Positions 10,271 to 22,393 of a stretch of DNA of 64,000 bases are shown one piece after another (position 1 is the stretch's first letter; each line of letters opens with the position of its first letter). The translations under genes and the position numbers were made by a program. The stretch is from Saccopteryx bilineata (Eukaryota; Chordata; Mammalia; Chiroptera; Emballonuridae), in NCBI RefSeq assembly GCF_036850765.1, contig NC_089493.1, forward strand, positions 166,901,640 through 166,965,639. The letters run 5' to 3'. The notes under the pieces were generated by a model. It saw only the letters and a program-made list of their open reading frames with translations, ran no database searches and was not told the DNA's origin.

Positions 10271-12197
10271 AGGGATAGGTTTTTGGCTCCGTCGTGACCA
10301 CATGTGTCTAACGATCTAGGATTTAGGCTTTGTGGGTGACCAAAGTATCTGAGACTTTGGCACATCCTTCTCTGGCTGACGGAAAGCCATGGCCTCTGCC
10401 ATATGCCAGGGTGCCCTCTTATATGGGGAAACTATAATAGTAAAAAGCATAAGTTGTCACAACCCTAGGAGCATTTATTAAAAATATATCTAAGTACGAC
10501 CCTGCCCTCACTGAATCAGAACTATATTTTGAAACAACACCCTGTTGTGACTCTGATAGCTGATTGAGAGAGTCTTACTACACATCTCTTCTGAGAACCA
10601 CATCTCATGTGCTCTTCCCAACACTTCTGTTGGCTCGGTACTAGCATCCCCACTTCATAACTGAGTTTCACAAAGGTCAAGTGAGTTGCTCAAGTTCTCA
10701 TGTGATAGAGAAAGGCCTAACCCAGGTGCACTTCACACCAGAAGAACTGGGAAATTGGAAAGCTGGAGGACAGCCAGGATGGTTTGCATCTGCTGGGATG
10801 GGGCAGAGGTGGGTCTTAAAAGTGGAGAAAAGTCTTCCCGGGCTCTCTATCCCTGAGCAGCCTTACTGAACAAACCTAGACCTGGTGTCCTTTTGCTGGT
10901 TTTGAATTTTGCCCAGCTCCTCTCTAGTCTGTCAGGGTAACTGCATCTCCGTGTAGATTCTGCTGTAGCTATAAACACAGTGGCCAAGGGCTGGACATTC
11001 TTGTGCTGTTCCCCACAGCAGCCCTGCAGTGGTGCTGGTGACTCCTGTTGCACCTGAGACGCTTATGTTTCTAGGTTCCGCTCACATCACTGCCACCTGT
11101 GAGCCTTAGAGTGAGTCATTTGGCAGCCGTGGGTCTTCCTTCTCCCCAGTGTAATCAGAGATGCTCATACCTCCTTCTCCACTCCTGAGAGTGAGTGTGA
11201 GAATTCATTACTAGCACACCCCAGAGCTGGTGAGGAGATGGCTCAAGGACGGCTCCATGAGAGTGTGTAATGGGATAACACGCCCTCGGGAAAGGCTGGG
11301 AGGACTGAGGCGTGAGTGGCTGGCTGGAGTCCCACACCTTCATCCAGGTGGGGGATGGCTACAGATCAGCCCCTCGGCAGCCCTGGAGACTTGGTCCGCT
11401 CTGCTTGGAGGCTGTGGGAGCTTGATCTCTGCTGGGCTCCATCCAGCAGTTTTCTGTTCCAGACAGAGCAGCCTTGTTCTCTCCTCCTTAGTCACAGCAT
11501 TGTCTGGCATGGAGTTCTGGGGGTGAGAGGTGTCCTGGGGCTTGGATGCCCTGCAAAGGCCCAGTCTGGCATGACTCCTAAATTAATAATGTATTTAGCT
11601 GCGGGAAGGGATCCTTGATTGCCAAGGGCCTGGAGGAGATGTCCATCTGAATGTGTTGCAGCCCAACCTGGCACGCAAAGAGTTACTGGAGCAGCAGCCA
11701 TCTTGCTGCAGAGGATGCTTTGTTCCCAGCTGAGGAGCTGAATAAACTCTTTCTAGGGCTGGTGGAATTCTCATCTAAAAGCCTCTTCTGCCACTTTTGG
11801 GGGTCTTCTCTCCACCCCTCCTCCACGTTCTGCAGAAGAGACTTTTAGCCCTTGAATCTCAGCTCAGAAATTCTGAGTCTGGGGGCAGGGAGGAGGGGCT
11901 GTCTCTTTAGCAAAGGAATCTGGATTTGCTAGCTGTGGTAAAAAAAATGTTATTTTATCTCTTTGTCTCCGGTACCTCAGACCTCTGAGACCTGAGGTGT
12001 ATTTTGTCTTTGAAGATGAGTCTACCCCTCCCCCATCTCATACCAGTTTCTTCTCTGTGTGTGCTTCCTGCTCCCCTCCTTCCCTCCCGGCCATCCCCAG
12101 GGGTCCAGTGACATTCTGACTTTGGCCCATCCCCACATCCGGTGACATTCTGACTTCTCCGAGGTACTCAGCCCCTTTCCCTCTGTTTTCTCCACAG
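10271..12197. other. Intron before the first constant exon
   Basis: No coding signal. A stretch at about 10590-10745 looks like an old MIR/L2-type repeat. The last 100 bases hold a duplicated motif, gtgacattctgactt, at 12109-12123 and 12142-12156. A pyrimidine-rich tract follows it and ends in CAG at 12195-12197. Confidence 0.5.
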
Positions 12198-12256
12198 CAA
12201 GCCCCACCCAACACGGACTGGCGTTTCTCTCAGGCCCAGAGACCCGGCACCAGCGG
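12198..12256 (+). CDS. PCDHG: Protocadherin gamma constant exon 1
   Basis: A 59-bp exon encoding [20 protein letters not shown] (last codon split), the start of the cytoplasmic tail common to all gamma protocadherins. The acceptor is tccacag and the donor gtaggt at 12257. It joins in phase 0 to the C4 or C5 variable exon and ends after two bases of a glycine codon that the next exon completes. It is identical in plan to the mammalian exon. Confidence 0.96.
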
Positions 12257-12779
12257 GTAGGTGACTGCCTCTCCAGCCCACCCCCTTCTCTGCGGCATTT
12301 TCTCAGTGATGACGTGGGAGGAGGTGGGGGAGGGCTCAGTATTCGCTGTGAATGGCTTCTTCCTCAGTCCAGATTTCAAGGATGTTCTGGTGTATTGGGG
12401 GCTGTTACACAGACCCCAGAGGAAGAGGCTATTTTGGAAGCTCAGTTCACATACTCATCCCCTCCCTTCTTCCACCAAAGGGACCTTGTCCTATATCCTA
12501 GAGGATCTGTGGGACCAAAAGATGGCTTTAAAGTGGTCTCTGGGTGGATGCACTGCCTACAGCCCCCACTCTGGGTTGAGCTGGGCTCCCTCCTGTCCTG
12601 AGACTCAAGCAGAGAAGTCGGGGTAAGAGTAGAGGAGGAGCTGTCAGTATCAGAGCCCCTCCAGAGCCCACAGGGAAGAGCGGAGGCAGAGGAAGACCGC
12701 CAGGCAGCTGAGGGGCAAGAGGAGACAGCAAGGCTGGAGTGGGACTGAGGAGGGAGAGCCCCTCCTCCAGCGCCCCCCC

Positions 12780-13330
12780 TCCCCCGTCCCCACTGCTCCT
12801 GCCCTCTCACTCTGCGGGCCCTTTGGTCTCTGCCACGGTCTTACCTCTGCACCCTTCCCTCAGTCTCTATGTCAGTTTACATTCTTTGCCTCTCCCTTTT
12901 TCTTGGTCTCTATCTCAGTTTCTGTCTTTATTGCTGCCTCTTTGTCCCTAGTCCCTACCGTCTGTGTCTCCATGTGTTGATCTGTGCCTCACACTGCGCC
13001 TGCCGTGGCTAGGTGCTCAATAAATGGAATCAGTGAATAAATGTGACTTCCTAGTCTCTTTCTACCTCTGCCTCCATCCTTGATCTCCTTCTGTCTCTCC
13101 TTCTTTCATCTTTTGCTAGTGTCCTTGTGTTCTTCTGTCTCCGTTAGTTCCAGTCTCTCACTATTTCTGCTGCCCTCTCTATTCTCAGCCTCTCTGTCTC
13201 TGTCTCTGTATATCTCTCTAAGTCTGTGGTCTGCCTTTTCTTCCTCACTGAGTCTCTTTCTCTGTTTCTCTTTCTTTAGCTCTCTGTCTCTCTTTTATCC
13301 TGTCTTTTACTCAGTGTCGCTGTCTCGCAT
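12780..13330 (+). repeat. CT-rich low-complexity tract
   Basis: Long run of degenerate 'ctctgtctct' type pyrimidine sequence. It opens a 174-residue Ser/Leu-rich frame that is a by-product of the composition and not a gene. Confidence 0.7.
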
Positions 13331-13944
13331 TTCTTTGTACTTGTGGGCAAGCCAGCACACACATGCATCCCCCACCTCTCCCCCTCCCCCCTGCCCCTCA
13401 CACACAGAGCTTTTGATCAATGCTTTCCAACACACACCCTCCCATCCAGCCTGCCCCAGCTGCTCAGTTCAATCTGGTATGAATTCCTGCGGAGACAGGA
13501 ACCCCCTGCGGGTGGGGGAGGAGGGAAACTTCTGCGGAAGGACCTTTGGCTGGTCTCAGGGGAGTAAGGTGGGCTCTGGGCCAGGCCTCCCTGTTAGAAG
13601 TTAGGAGCCTGGAGGAGTCCAAGGATCCCTGGAGAGAGGAGGGCAGAACTGGGACTGCCTTCTCTGCCTCCTGGCTGGTCAGACTCTTGCTGCGCACATT
13701 TCCCCTGATGCTCCCGCTACTGAGCCCTCCCTGACGAGACCTCGAGACCTTGACCTCTGTACAGAGTGGGGACTCCGGCTCCTGGGCAGGTGCAGTCTGT
13801 CACTGGAATCAGGATCTCAAGGCACTTCCTAGACAGCCCCTAGAAGGCAACAAACCAGCTGGTTTGGCCTGCCCTTGCCCCACCCTGAACCCAGCTGCCT
13901 CATTTCTCCCTACTGCCTTTGCCAGCCTTCCCATGGATTATCCA

Positions 13945-14235
13945 TTAGGTCATTCATATATTCATTCAAAAAATATTTATCAAACATTTACTATGGGCCA
14001 GTCCGCATGCTAAACACTGGCCTATAAGCGTAAATAAGCAGTCATGATCCTTAATTCATAGGCTTTCATGACAGCAGGGGAGGCAGAATAGTGACAACAA
14101 ATCACTCACAAAAATGTTCAGTTTCAAGTCATAGCAAGTTCCGAGAAGAACAGGGTAGTGTGAGTGTAGTGGTGGAAGGGAACGGAGAAGGCCTCCAGGA
14201 GGAAGTGAGATTGAGCTGAGGTGATGAGAAGTATC
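13945..14235 (-). repeat. L2 LINE fragment
   Basis: 'attcattcaaaaaatatttatc..ctatgggccag' and the following text match the reverse complement of the L2 3' end. Diverged, so ancient. Confidence 0.55.
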
Positions 14236-14529
14236 TGGCAGTTTGTGTCCCCTTTGCCGACCCCTACCCCAGGCCGCGTACTGGCCCTGGAAGCCCCACC
14301 AGTTGCTTCTGATGTGCCCCTGGGCTGAGCACCCTCCCCCTGCCTCAAGTCCCTTTTCATCAAATGAGAGACTGAGCAGCCAGAAATGCATGTGGGGGCT
14401 CTTAGAGAGATGGAGAGGGCTCAGGAGCTCTCCCATCCTTAACTCGAGTGGAATAGGACTGATATTCTGATTCAGCTCCAAAGTGGCCCAGATGATTTAA
14501 GCGTTAGGGGCCCAGCCCGGCAACAGCAA

Positions 14530-14950
14530 CTTCTCTGCTTCATACAATAAATAGGAAGACCTACTGTAGGCCAGGTAGTATTCTAGGTATAGGATATAAA
14601 AAGGCATACTCCCTCTCCCCAGGAGTTCATAGTGTTGAGGGAGACAAATATTAATCACATAATCACAAAAAAGTAAATGTAAGATTGCAGCTATTGTAAG
14701 TGGTATGAAGAGCAGTACCTGCCAGTGAGAGCATAACATAGGGATTTGACCTGGTCAGGGAGCAGGAGGACATCCAGAAGGAAATGAGGCTGTTCTGAGA
14801 TCTGAAGAATGAATACAAATTAACCAGCTGAAGGAAAGAGTTAAGAGCATATGCAAAGGCCCTGTGGTGAGGCACCTCAGGATCAACAGAAAGACAGGGA
14901 GTCTTTTCTATGCTGCCAGTCTGATGAGTAATATGGAGTGAGGGCATAAT
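14530..14950 (-). repeat. L2 LINE fragment
   Basis: A second L2-like remnant: 'gtaggccaggtagtattctagg', then 'gagttcatagtgttgagggag' and 'gccctgtggtgaggc' follow the L2 order. Boundaries approximate. Confidence 0.5.
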
Positions 14951-15469
14951 GAGGGCAGATTTCTCTTATTCAGTCTAACCCCTGTTCCAGCCCTCCATTG
15001 CTTTTCTGTACCATTCCCTCCCTCCATCTTGGCTGCTGGCATACCAGGTTCAAAGCAGGGCTAGTGTGGAGTTCTTCAGTGAACCTGGTTAAAGTTCAAG
15101 CCAGCACTGGACCCCTTGCCTAGACTAAAGGGGGAAGACTCCAGTTCTGAAGTTCTTGCTTGGCAGGTGCTCCTCCTCCCCACTACTGTCCCTTCCCAAG
15201 TCATCCTTTTGGCTTCTCTTCCCAACAGCTGTTGTCTCAAGGTTTGAATCTTGCAAGCCAGTTCTCCCTTCTCAGGCTGTGCCAGGCCACACCCTGCAGC
15301 TGTTCCCAGCCTCTGCACAGAGGAGAGAGTCTCCAGTCAGCTTCCCCTGGTCCCTACTCTGTTCTCTTTGATGGTTTCACACTTCCCTTCCCCTACCCAC
15401 CCCCTGCTGAGAGAGATGACCCCTGCTCTCCCTCAGTTTGGGCAGTCATTCAACAAACAAGTAGCAATT

Positions 15470-16060
15470 TATCTTTTTCTGCTTTTAAAATAGTATATGC
15501 TCATTATAGAAGCATGGAAAATAGAGAACAAATTTAAAAGAAAAATCACTTATAATTTTACAACCCAGGGAAACCAACACTAACACTTTTTTAATATAAA
15601 AAATTCAAATCTATGCAAAAGTAGAGAGAATAATAAAATGAATATCTATGGTCTCACTATTCAGTTTCAACTGATTCCCTATTTTGTTTCACTTCTATCT
15701 TCACACTCACTCTATTGCTTTATTTTGAACAATCTCAGCTATTATAAAATTTTATCTCAGTCTTCACTATATTTAACAAATTTTAAAAACATGTAAGCAC
15801 TGAAAATAATATTAACCAACTAAAAACATATATTAGTGATAAATAATGTTAATAAACTAATATCCTCGAATATCCAGTCTGTGTTCACATTTTCCGATTA
15901 TATTTATATATCACTCTCTTTTCAGTAATTTGTTTGCATCCTTATCGAAATTAAGGTCTCCATATTGTAGAGTGTCTCACTTTCTAAAGCCCTTTTAATA
16001 ATTTCACATGTACTTTCTAAACCTTTTTCTTGTGTAGTCAAGCAACAGGCATAGGCTTCC
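15470..16060 (+). repeat. Ancient L1M-like fragment
   Basis: AT-rich text with 'agtatatgctcattatagaa' and 'gcaaaagtagagagaataat', which resembles the 3' part of old mammalian L1 families. Assignment is from memory of those consensus sequences. Confidence 0.4.
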
Positions 16061-16081
16061 TCTTTTTAAAAAAAAAATCTG

Positions 16082-16445
16082 GCCCTGGCCGGTTGGCTCA
16101 ATGGTAGAGTGTTGGCCTGGCGTGTGGAAGTCCCGGGTTCGATTCCCAGCCAGGGCACACAGGAGAAGCGCCCATCTGCTTCTCCACCCCTCCCCCTCTC
16201 CTTCCTCTCTGACTCTCTCTTCCCCTCCTGCAGCCGAGGCTCCATTGGAGCAAAAGATGGCCCGGGCGCTGGGGATGGCTCCTTGGCCTCTGCCCCAGAC
16301 GCTAGAATGGCTCTGGTCTCGACAGAGCGACTCCCAGGATGGGCAGAGCATCGCCCCCTGGTGGGCGTGCCGGGTGGATCCCGGTCGGGCGCATGCGGGA
16401 GTCTGTGACTGCCTCCCCGTTTCCAGCTTCAGAAAAAAAAAAAAA
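16082..16445 (+). repeat. VES-type SINE (long form)
   Basis: Same unit as at 326: A box tggctcaatgg, B box gggttcgattcc, the same 3' body and an A tail. It is flanked by aaaaatct on both sides. It carries one CTCF core rather than two. Confidence 0.9.
16352..16364 (-). promoter_or_regulatory. CTCF-core motif inside the SINE
   Basis: A single exact 'cgccccctggtgg', in the same position and orientation within the SINE body as in the copy at 326. Confidence 0.55.
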
Positions 16446-16657
16446 TCTAATAAACTTAAATAAATTGTTTATGAATGTGTTCACAGAATAGTGAGAACTT
16501 TCACTCCCAGTAAACTGGTGTATCTCACCAGTTTTTTCTCTTTCTAGTAATTGATGTATTAATGTCATACTGTTTATTAGTATTGTAGCTTTTCTTGTCT
16601 TTTCAACATGTCACAAAAATTTCTTCACTCCATAAAAAGTTCTTGAAAAGTCATTTA

Positions 16658-16833
16658 TTGCCTGACCTGTGGTGGCGCAGTGGGATAAAGCATCGACCTG
16701 GAACACTGAGGTTGCCGGTTCGAAACCCTGGGCTTGCCTGGTCAAGGCACATATGGGAGTTGATGCTTCCTGCTCCTCCCCCTTCTCTCTCTCTCCCCTC
16801 TCTCTAAAAATCAATTAAAAAATCAATAAATTA
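16658..16833 (+). repeat. Rhin-1-type SINE, short form
   Basis: 'cctgacctgtggtggcgcag' head, B box ggttcgaaacc, CT tract and A-rich tail, with a perfect 13-bp duplication gaaaagtcattta at 645-657 and 834-846 (plus 16000). Confidence 0.92.
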
Positions 16834-16872
16834 GAAAAGTCATTTAATTACTGCATAATAGCCTCACATATA

Positions 16873-16995
16873 GGATGGGGCAAAAGTAGGTTTACAGTTA
16901 TGAGGACATGAAACAGAGTTTATGCTTGGATTATTATTAATTAGTTATTGTATTATTTTCCATATGAACTGGAAACCTACCTTTCCCCAACCCTG
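16873..16995. mobile_element. Tc1/mariner-type MITE
   Basis: About 123 bp with inverted ends: left 'ggggcaaaagtaggtttaca' against right 'ggaaacctacctttcccc', flanked by TA dinucleotides. Too short to encode a transposase; non-autonomous. Confidence 0.7.
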
Positions 16996-17409
16996 TATAT
17001 GTATATTTGTAAAGGCTGAGAGAGGCTTTTACTACATTGAAAATATATACGTACATTTACATTTTATCAAATCCAGGCTGTTGGTGGGGGTGCGGTGGGG
17101 GCTTCCCCAGATTTCTTCCTTTTCTGAGCCTGATTCAGGCAGGAAACCTTTGATCAGAGCAGTCTCTGGGATGCTCCCCAGCTCACAGCCAGCACACCAG
17201 GATGCCAGCTCCTTAGGGTGAGAACTGTATCTAACATCTCTTAAGTCCCAGGGCCTGTCACAGACACTGACACACAGTGGGTACTTGGAAATGGCCAATT
17301 AGATACAGCCTCTCTCCTCTACTTTTATTTCTCATTGTTACGCAAATCCTGGAAGAGTCTTCTGCCCCTTCTACTGGGGGCCCAGGCCCTCTCTGAAGGC
17401 CAGTATGTT

Positions 17410-17610
17410 GTGTAGAAGATCGTGGGCTTTGGAGCCACAGTGGCCTATGTCAGGTTGCAGCTCTGCCACTTACCAGCTGTGTGACTTTGAGAGAGTTTCT
17501 CAACCTCTCAGAGCCCTGATTTCATCTGCTGGAAAACAGGGATAATCACAACACTTATCTGCAGGTGGTTCTGAGGCTGAAATAGACCATGTATTTTGTA
17601 TATATATATC
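17410..17610 (+). repeat. MIR SINE
   Basis: The MIR core 'ctctgccacttaccagctgtg' with 'tgactttg' and 'caacctctcagagcc' is plain. Ancient, no flanking duplication. Confidence 0.8.
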
Positions 17611-18069
17611 TTCCAGTCAGCCCAGTGTACAGAAATAGGAAGCTCTCCGGAAATGGTTCAAAAGAAGTTTCTCCACTTCACTTCTCTCCTGCCCAGCTTC
17701 AGTGAGCTGGCATCCTGCCCCTGTGCTTGGCTTCCAACCTTCAAGTGTTTCCGTGGCATCCTCCTTACAGCCTAGCCCACCCCCTCCCGCCTCCCTTTAT
17801 GCCCTCAACACCACTACCCTCCTCTGCAGGACAGCCCCCAGGTCTTCTCCAGAATGCCCCCCACCATTGCTCTTGCCCTCTGCCCCCGGGAGGCCCTTCA
17901 CCTAGGCCCCAGGCCCTTAGGCAGGCCCACTGAGAACTGTGTCAGGCTGCAGTCAGGACCCCTGGATTTTCACCGAGGTGGCAGAGGTGGCTGAGCCCCA
18001 TCCCTGGGCTCTTGTGCTCCCAGAGGTAACCCAACCCTCAGTCCCCTCACAGAAGCAAGAGTGATCTTT

Positions 18070-18320
18070 AAATACCTAAATCTGATCATGACAACACCCT
18101 TTGAAACACCTCAGTGGTTTTCCAGAGCTCTTAGGATGAAACCAAAATGTTTAGTGTCCGCTCTGCTGGCAGCCTGCTATCAGCTCCGCTTGGTGACCAC
18201 ACTGGCTTTCCCTTAGTCCTGTAACCTCACCGGGCATCCCCCAGCCTCAGGACGGGTCATTCCCTCCGCCTGGAACGCTCTCTCCCCCAACACCCACCTT
18301 CCAGATAACTTAATTTTATC
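18070..18320 (+). repeat. L2 LINE fragment
   Basis: 'ctgatcatgacaacaccctt ... ttccctccgcctggaacgctctctccccc' follows the L2 3' region in order. Confidence 0.65.
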
Positions 18321-19544
18321 CCTCAGTTTTTTACTTTGAAATGTTTCAAACCTATCGAAAAGATGAAAGAATGGTATGATGAACATCTGAATATTCTTTT
18401 TTACCTAGATTCATCATTTGTTAATATTTTGCACATTTGTTTTCTGTCTCTTTACACATACACACTCATGCCTTCAAGGTCGCCTCTGCCCTGGCACCAG
18501 ATCCTCACAGTGACCTAGCACTCCCCACGTGCCCTTGCCCATTTATTTAAGCAATGAATATTTACTGAGGAACCTCAGCGTGCCAGACAGTCACCTAATC
18601 AACTCTGTATGTGTCAGGGTGCTTCCCCCTCTCCTCAGAAATGGAAATGATTTGATCCTTGATAATTCCAAAAAAGCATAGAAATGTCACTACTACAGGA
18701 AAAACCTACGTTGTGTTGGCATTCCTTAGGGTTCTTTTATGGGTGGCGTTGTTCACAATTATGACTCATTCTGGGCTCTTCTCAGTGCACAGAGCATCTA
18801 AAGGTCTTAATTTGGTGCTGCAGTGGAAGGGGCAGGCGGTCTTGCCCCACAGAGCTGCATCTGGTGGGCTTAGGGATCCCTTGTGACAAACTGTCTATTT
18901 TATCGAGGCAGAGGTGGAGAACTGGCGTCCCAGAGAACAGTACCTTCCCAGGCTTTGCTGTAAGGGAGAGCTTGAGGAACCAGGAAGTTCCTTGGGAAAG
19001 TTTGTTGGTAGATGTTCGGGAGGGGGAGAGGTATTCATGTAAAATAGGAGGGGCGGGTTCTGTGTGCCCCCTGGTTTTATCCTGAGAGTTCAGCAAGTCC
19101 TTGCTCCAGGGTCTCCCAGGGCCTCCTGCCTCCCCACCCCTTTCTCTGGCTCTGACACATCTCTCCCACTTCTCACCTTCATTGCCCTGGGGAGAGGCCC
19201 ACCTCCCTCAGACCACCCTCACTCCCTCAGACCTCCCTCACAGCGAAGTAAGCACCGCTCTCTCCTGTGGGGCGGGGCGGGGCAGAGGGCAACTCACAGT
19301 TTGTCCTGCTCTATCTGTGTAAGGGCCACAGTGTCTGAGACAGCAGGGAGCTGGTTTGGGAGACTGACAAATGGAGTCTGGCTTCTGAAGGATGGTATAA
19401 ATCACCCTCTACCTTGCTGAAAGGGAGCTGGTCTTGGGTGGAGGCTGGGGATAAGGTACTAGATTTGGGAGCCCTGGGAGAGGACAGGAGGGGCATGAGC
19501 TGGACTGGCCACTGTGCTCACTCACCATTCTGCTTTCCCTCCAG

Positions 19545-19633
19545 CTCCCAAAATGGCGATGAAACTGGCACCTGGCCCAACAACCAGTTTGACACAGAGA
19601 TGCTGCAAGCCATGATCTTGGCCTCCGCCAGCG
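19545..19633 (+). CDS. PCDHG: Protocadherin gamma constant exon 2
   Basis: An 89-bp exon reading (G)[10 protein letters not shown] and on to MILASAS. It completes the split glycine codon of exon 1 and leaves one base (G) for the first glutamate of exon 3. The acceptor is ccctccag and the donor gtgagt at 19634. It is part of the shared cytoplasmic tail used by every gamma isoform. Confidence 0.95.
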
Positions 19634-19899
19634 GTGAGTTGTGCCAGTGTGTGTGTTGGGATGAGAGAACTGGGGTTCTGGGGCCACCCAGTCACCATGC
19701 CCTGAGACTGGCTATCACCTGCATGATTTCTCTGAATCTCTCTGCTGGTTTTAGAGGACTCATACTTCCAGAACATAAACCCAGGCTGAGGAACAGCTGA
19801 AGGATGGGGTCCTGGGCTGCCCAGAGGGAAGTGAACAAGGGAAGATCTTTCAAGATGTGGGGAGTAGGGGTTGAGAGTCTGGCCCTGGAAGGGAATAGC

Positions 19900-20075
19900 A
19901 TCAGTCCAGCGCAGCTCTGCCACTGACGATCTTTGTGACTTTGATCAATTTGCTTAATCTCTCTAAACCTCAGTTTCCTCAGCCCAGAAAATGGGGACAG
20001 TGACCTCAAAGGACAGTTGTGAGGATTAAATGAGGTGATACCACAAAGCAGGAGGTACTGGGTCTGGCACATACA
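19900..20075 (+). repeat. MIR SINE
   Basis: 'agctctgccactgacgatct', 'cctcagtttcctcagcccag' and 'gttgtgaggattaaatgagg' occur in MIR order. Confidence 0.8.
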
Positions 20076-20289
20076 GGCCCTCCATCCAGGGATGCAGGTG
20101 GGGCTAGTCCCAGCAGAGAGAGCATACTCTGGATATGTGGGGCCCTTTCTCTTTTTTGCTAACCCCATCTTTGGAGCAGGATTTTGGTTTTCCCATACAG
20201 CTAACAAAGAACTTCACATGCAATAGAGATTCAGTTGATGGTTATTTTCCCTGAAAGAGTCACAAGGTCCTGAACAGGAGAAGTAGAAT

Positions 20290-20755
20290 AATAGCATTAG
20301 TACTTACGAGCACAGGCTTTGGAGGCAGATCAGCATGAATTCAAATTCTGGCACCCCTGTTTAACTGTGACTCCTCAGGTAAGTTACTATGGGCCTCAGT
20401 TTTACTGACTCTAAAATGGGTACAATAATAACAGCTCTCATTGTGGTGTTATGAAGACCTAATACAGCGGTTCTCAACCTGTGGGTCGCGACCCCTGCGG
20501 GGTTGCCTAAAGCCATAGGAAAATATATAATGCATATCAGGTATTTACATTCCGAATCATAACTGTAGCAAAATTACAGTTATGAAGTAGCCACCAAAAT
20601 TATTTTTTGGTTTGGGGTCACCGCAACATGAGGAACTGTATTGCGGGGTCATGGCATTAGAAAGGTTGAGAACCACTGGCCTAATATAAAACCTCAGCAC
20701 AGAACTGGCAGAGAGTAAGGGCACAATATGTAGTAGCTAAAACTGGTTATTATCT
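20290..20755 (+). repeat. MIR SINE split by a hAT insertion
   Basis: The left part (20290-20464) runs 'ggctttggaggcagatcagc' to 'tgttatgaagacctaata'. The MIR resumes after the insertion at 20687 with 'taaaacctcagcacagaact' and ends near 20755. The nesting dates the insertion after the MIR. Confidence 0.7.
20465..20678. mobile_element. hAT-superfamily MITE, SPIN-like
   Basis: 214 bp with terminal inverted repeats cagcggttctcaacct (left) and its near-perfect complement ending in aaccactg (right; 15 of 16 match). The 8-bp target duplications acctaata and gcctaata (7 of 8) are typical for hAT. The ends and inner text (gggtcgcgacccc, caaaattacagttatgaagt) resemble my recollection of the SPIN non-autonomous family, known for horizontal spread among tetrapods. 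Confidence 0.7.
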
Positions 20756-22374
20756 TTATTGGTCCATAGAAGTAGATAGAAGGCAGAAATAGAATAATTC
20801 TTATTAATAAGGACGAGCTTATATATGGAGGCTGGTGGGGGACTAAGGCGCTGTCCTCACATAGTGACAGTCCTGCTTTCCGACATGGAGGACTAGTGGG
20901 TAGAGAACCAGGTAAATCAGAACAATAACCACCATAACCACGCCAGTGAACCGTCCCAGGCATGTGCTCGACAAACCTTATAGGCCTCACATCAATGAAC
21001 CCTCTCAGCAGCTCGGCATGGCAGGTCTGATTACTTACATCTGACAGAGGAGACAACTAAAAAGTCGCTTCTCCAAGGCTGCAGAGTGGCAAGTCTAACC
21101 TGGCCTGACTCCCAAGATTCTGTCCTTTCTGCTACAGTGACCATGTCTGCCTTGAGACCCAGCCTCAGTTTCCCTTTTAGCTGAGCAGCCCTAGGGGCTG
21201 AACTCTCACTGCTCTGCATTCTTCTCCCAGACGATGGTTGCCAGGTAACATCTAAGACAACCAATTAAATTTTAACTTCAGATGAACAACAAACAGTATT
21301 TTAGCATAGTAGGTCCCAAAGCTTAGTATCAGGACACACAACACTAAGAAATTGCTCGTTGTTTACCTGAAATTCCTATTTAACTGGGCACCCTGTATTT
21401 TTACTTGCTAAGTCTGGCGAGCTTCCCCCAGATGATGTCCGTGAGGCTGAGTGGGGCCAGGACTGTGGTTGGGGAGGGAGAGGTGGCAGAAGTGGCCGAG
21501 GCCACTTCCCGGGCAGAGCTGGGCCCAGAGAGGCCAGATGCTGAGTATGGAAGAGGGAAGCAGCTGGTCTGGGGAGATGCCAAGTGGGGTTCTTGAGGGA
21601 AGTAAACAGACAGTCAGGTATATTTAGCTCTTGTGGCCTTGAGCCCTAAGGCTGAGAAGCAGGCTTTTTAGCCTAAATTCAGATTTTAAAAACAGAAAAG
21701 GAGTATTTATGGCCCCAACCCCACCCAGACAGTCCCCTGGGTCATTGCAGGCTGGCCCCCCTCTCGGGGCTCTGGCCTCCGGCCCACACAAGGCCTGACC
21801 TGAGCGTAAGCCTGAGCCCTGGGGAACAGGCCCCGGGTGGAGGTGGCAAGGTCAGGCCCTCCTCTCACTCTCAGCCCAGCTTCCTTGCCCCGGAGCCAGA
21901 GAGGTTGCTGGAGTCCAGCCAGCCAGGCCTGCCGGGCTGCTGAGGGCGAGTCGTAAGAGGGAGAGAGTAAGCACACTTGGGAGGCTTCTTAAACAAACAT
22001 TTCAGGGAGGAGGTATGCTCTCAAGGAGCCTGCGGTTTGGACTTCAGCTGGTTGAGGTCTAACTTGACAGGCCTTCCTGGGCTGCTCTAGAATTGCTGCC
22101 CTCAGCCCTGGGGTGGGAAGGGCAGGAGGCAAGGGGCGGTGGGCTGCGGTCCCCAGAGCTGTATCAGAGGAGAGATGGGCACAGGGCAGAGGGTCAGCCA
22201 CTCCGCCTCTTCCAAACCAGTGGGTGCCCAGGTTTGTCGTGCTGCTCTTCCAAGTCTGTCTCTCTGGGACAGAGGGAAGAGCCTGGTCCTGCCCAGCACG
22301 GGTCTTGTGGGGGTAGAAAGAGGGGCCATTAGAGATTTGATCCTGTGGGTCAGTGCCTGCAATCCAACTCCCCT

Positions 22375-22393
22375 CCCCCCCCCCCCCCCCCCC
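22375..22393. repeat. Homopolymer C run
   Basis: Nineteen consecutive C on the + strand. Prone to length error in sequencing and assembly. Confidence 0.9.

Larger units (their letters stand above)
12257..19544. other. First constant-region intron
   Basis: 7.3 kb without coding signal. It holds a CT-rich low-complexity tract (about 12780-13330), a MIR 3' end (about 12990-13040), L2 and L1M-like remnants, one VES SINE, one Rhin-1 SINE and a mariner MITE, mostly listed separately. Confidence 0.6.

Noticed and set aside
13080..13604. 174-codon frame, Ser/Leu-rich
   Set aside because: Translation of a degenerate CT tract.
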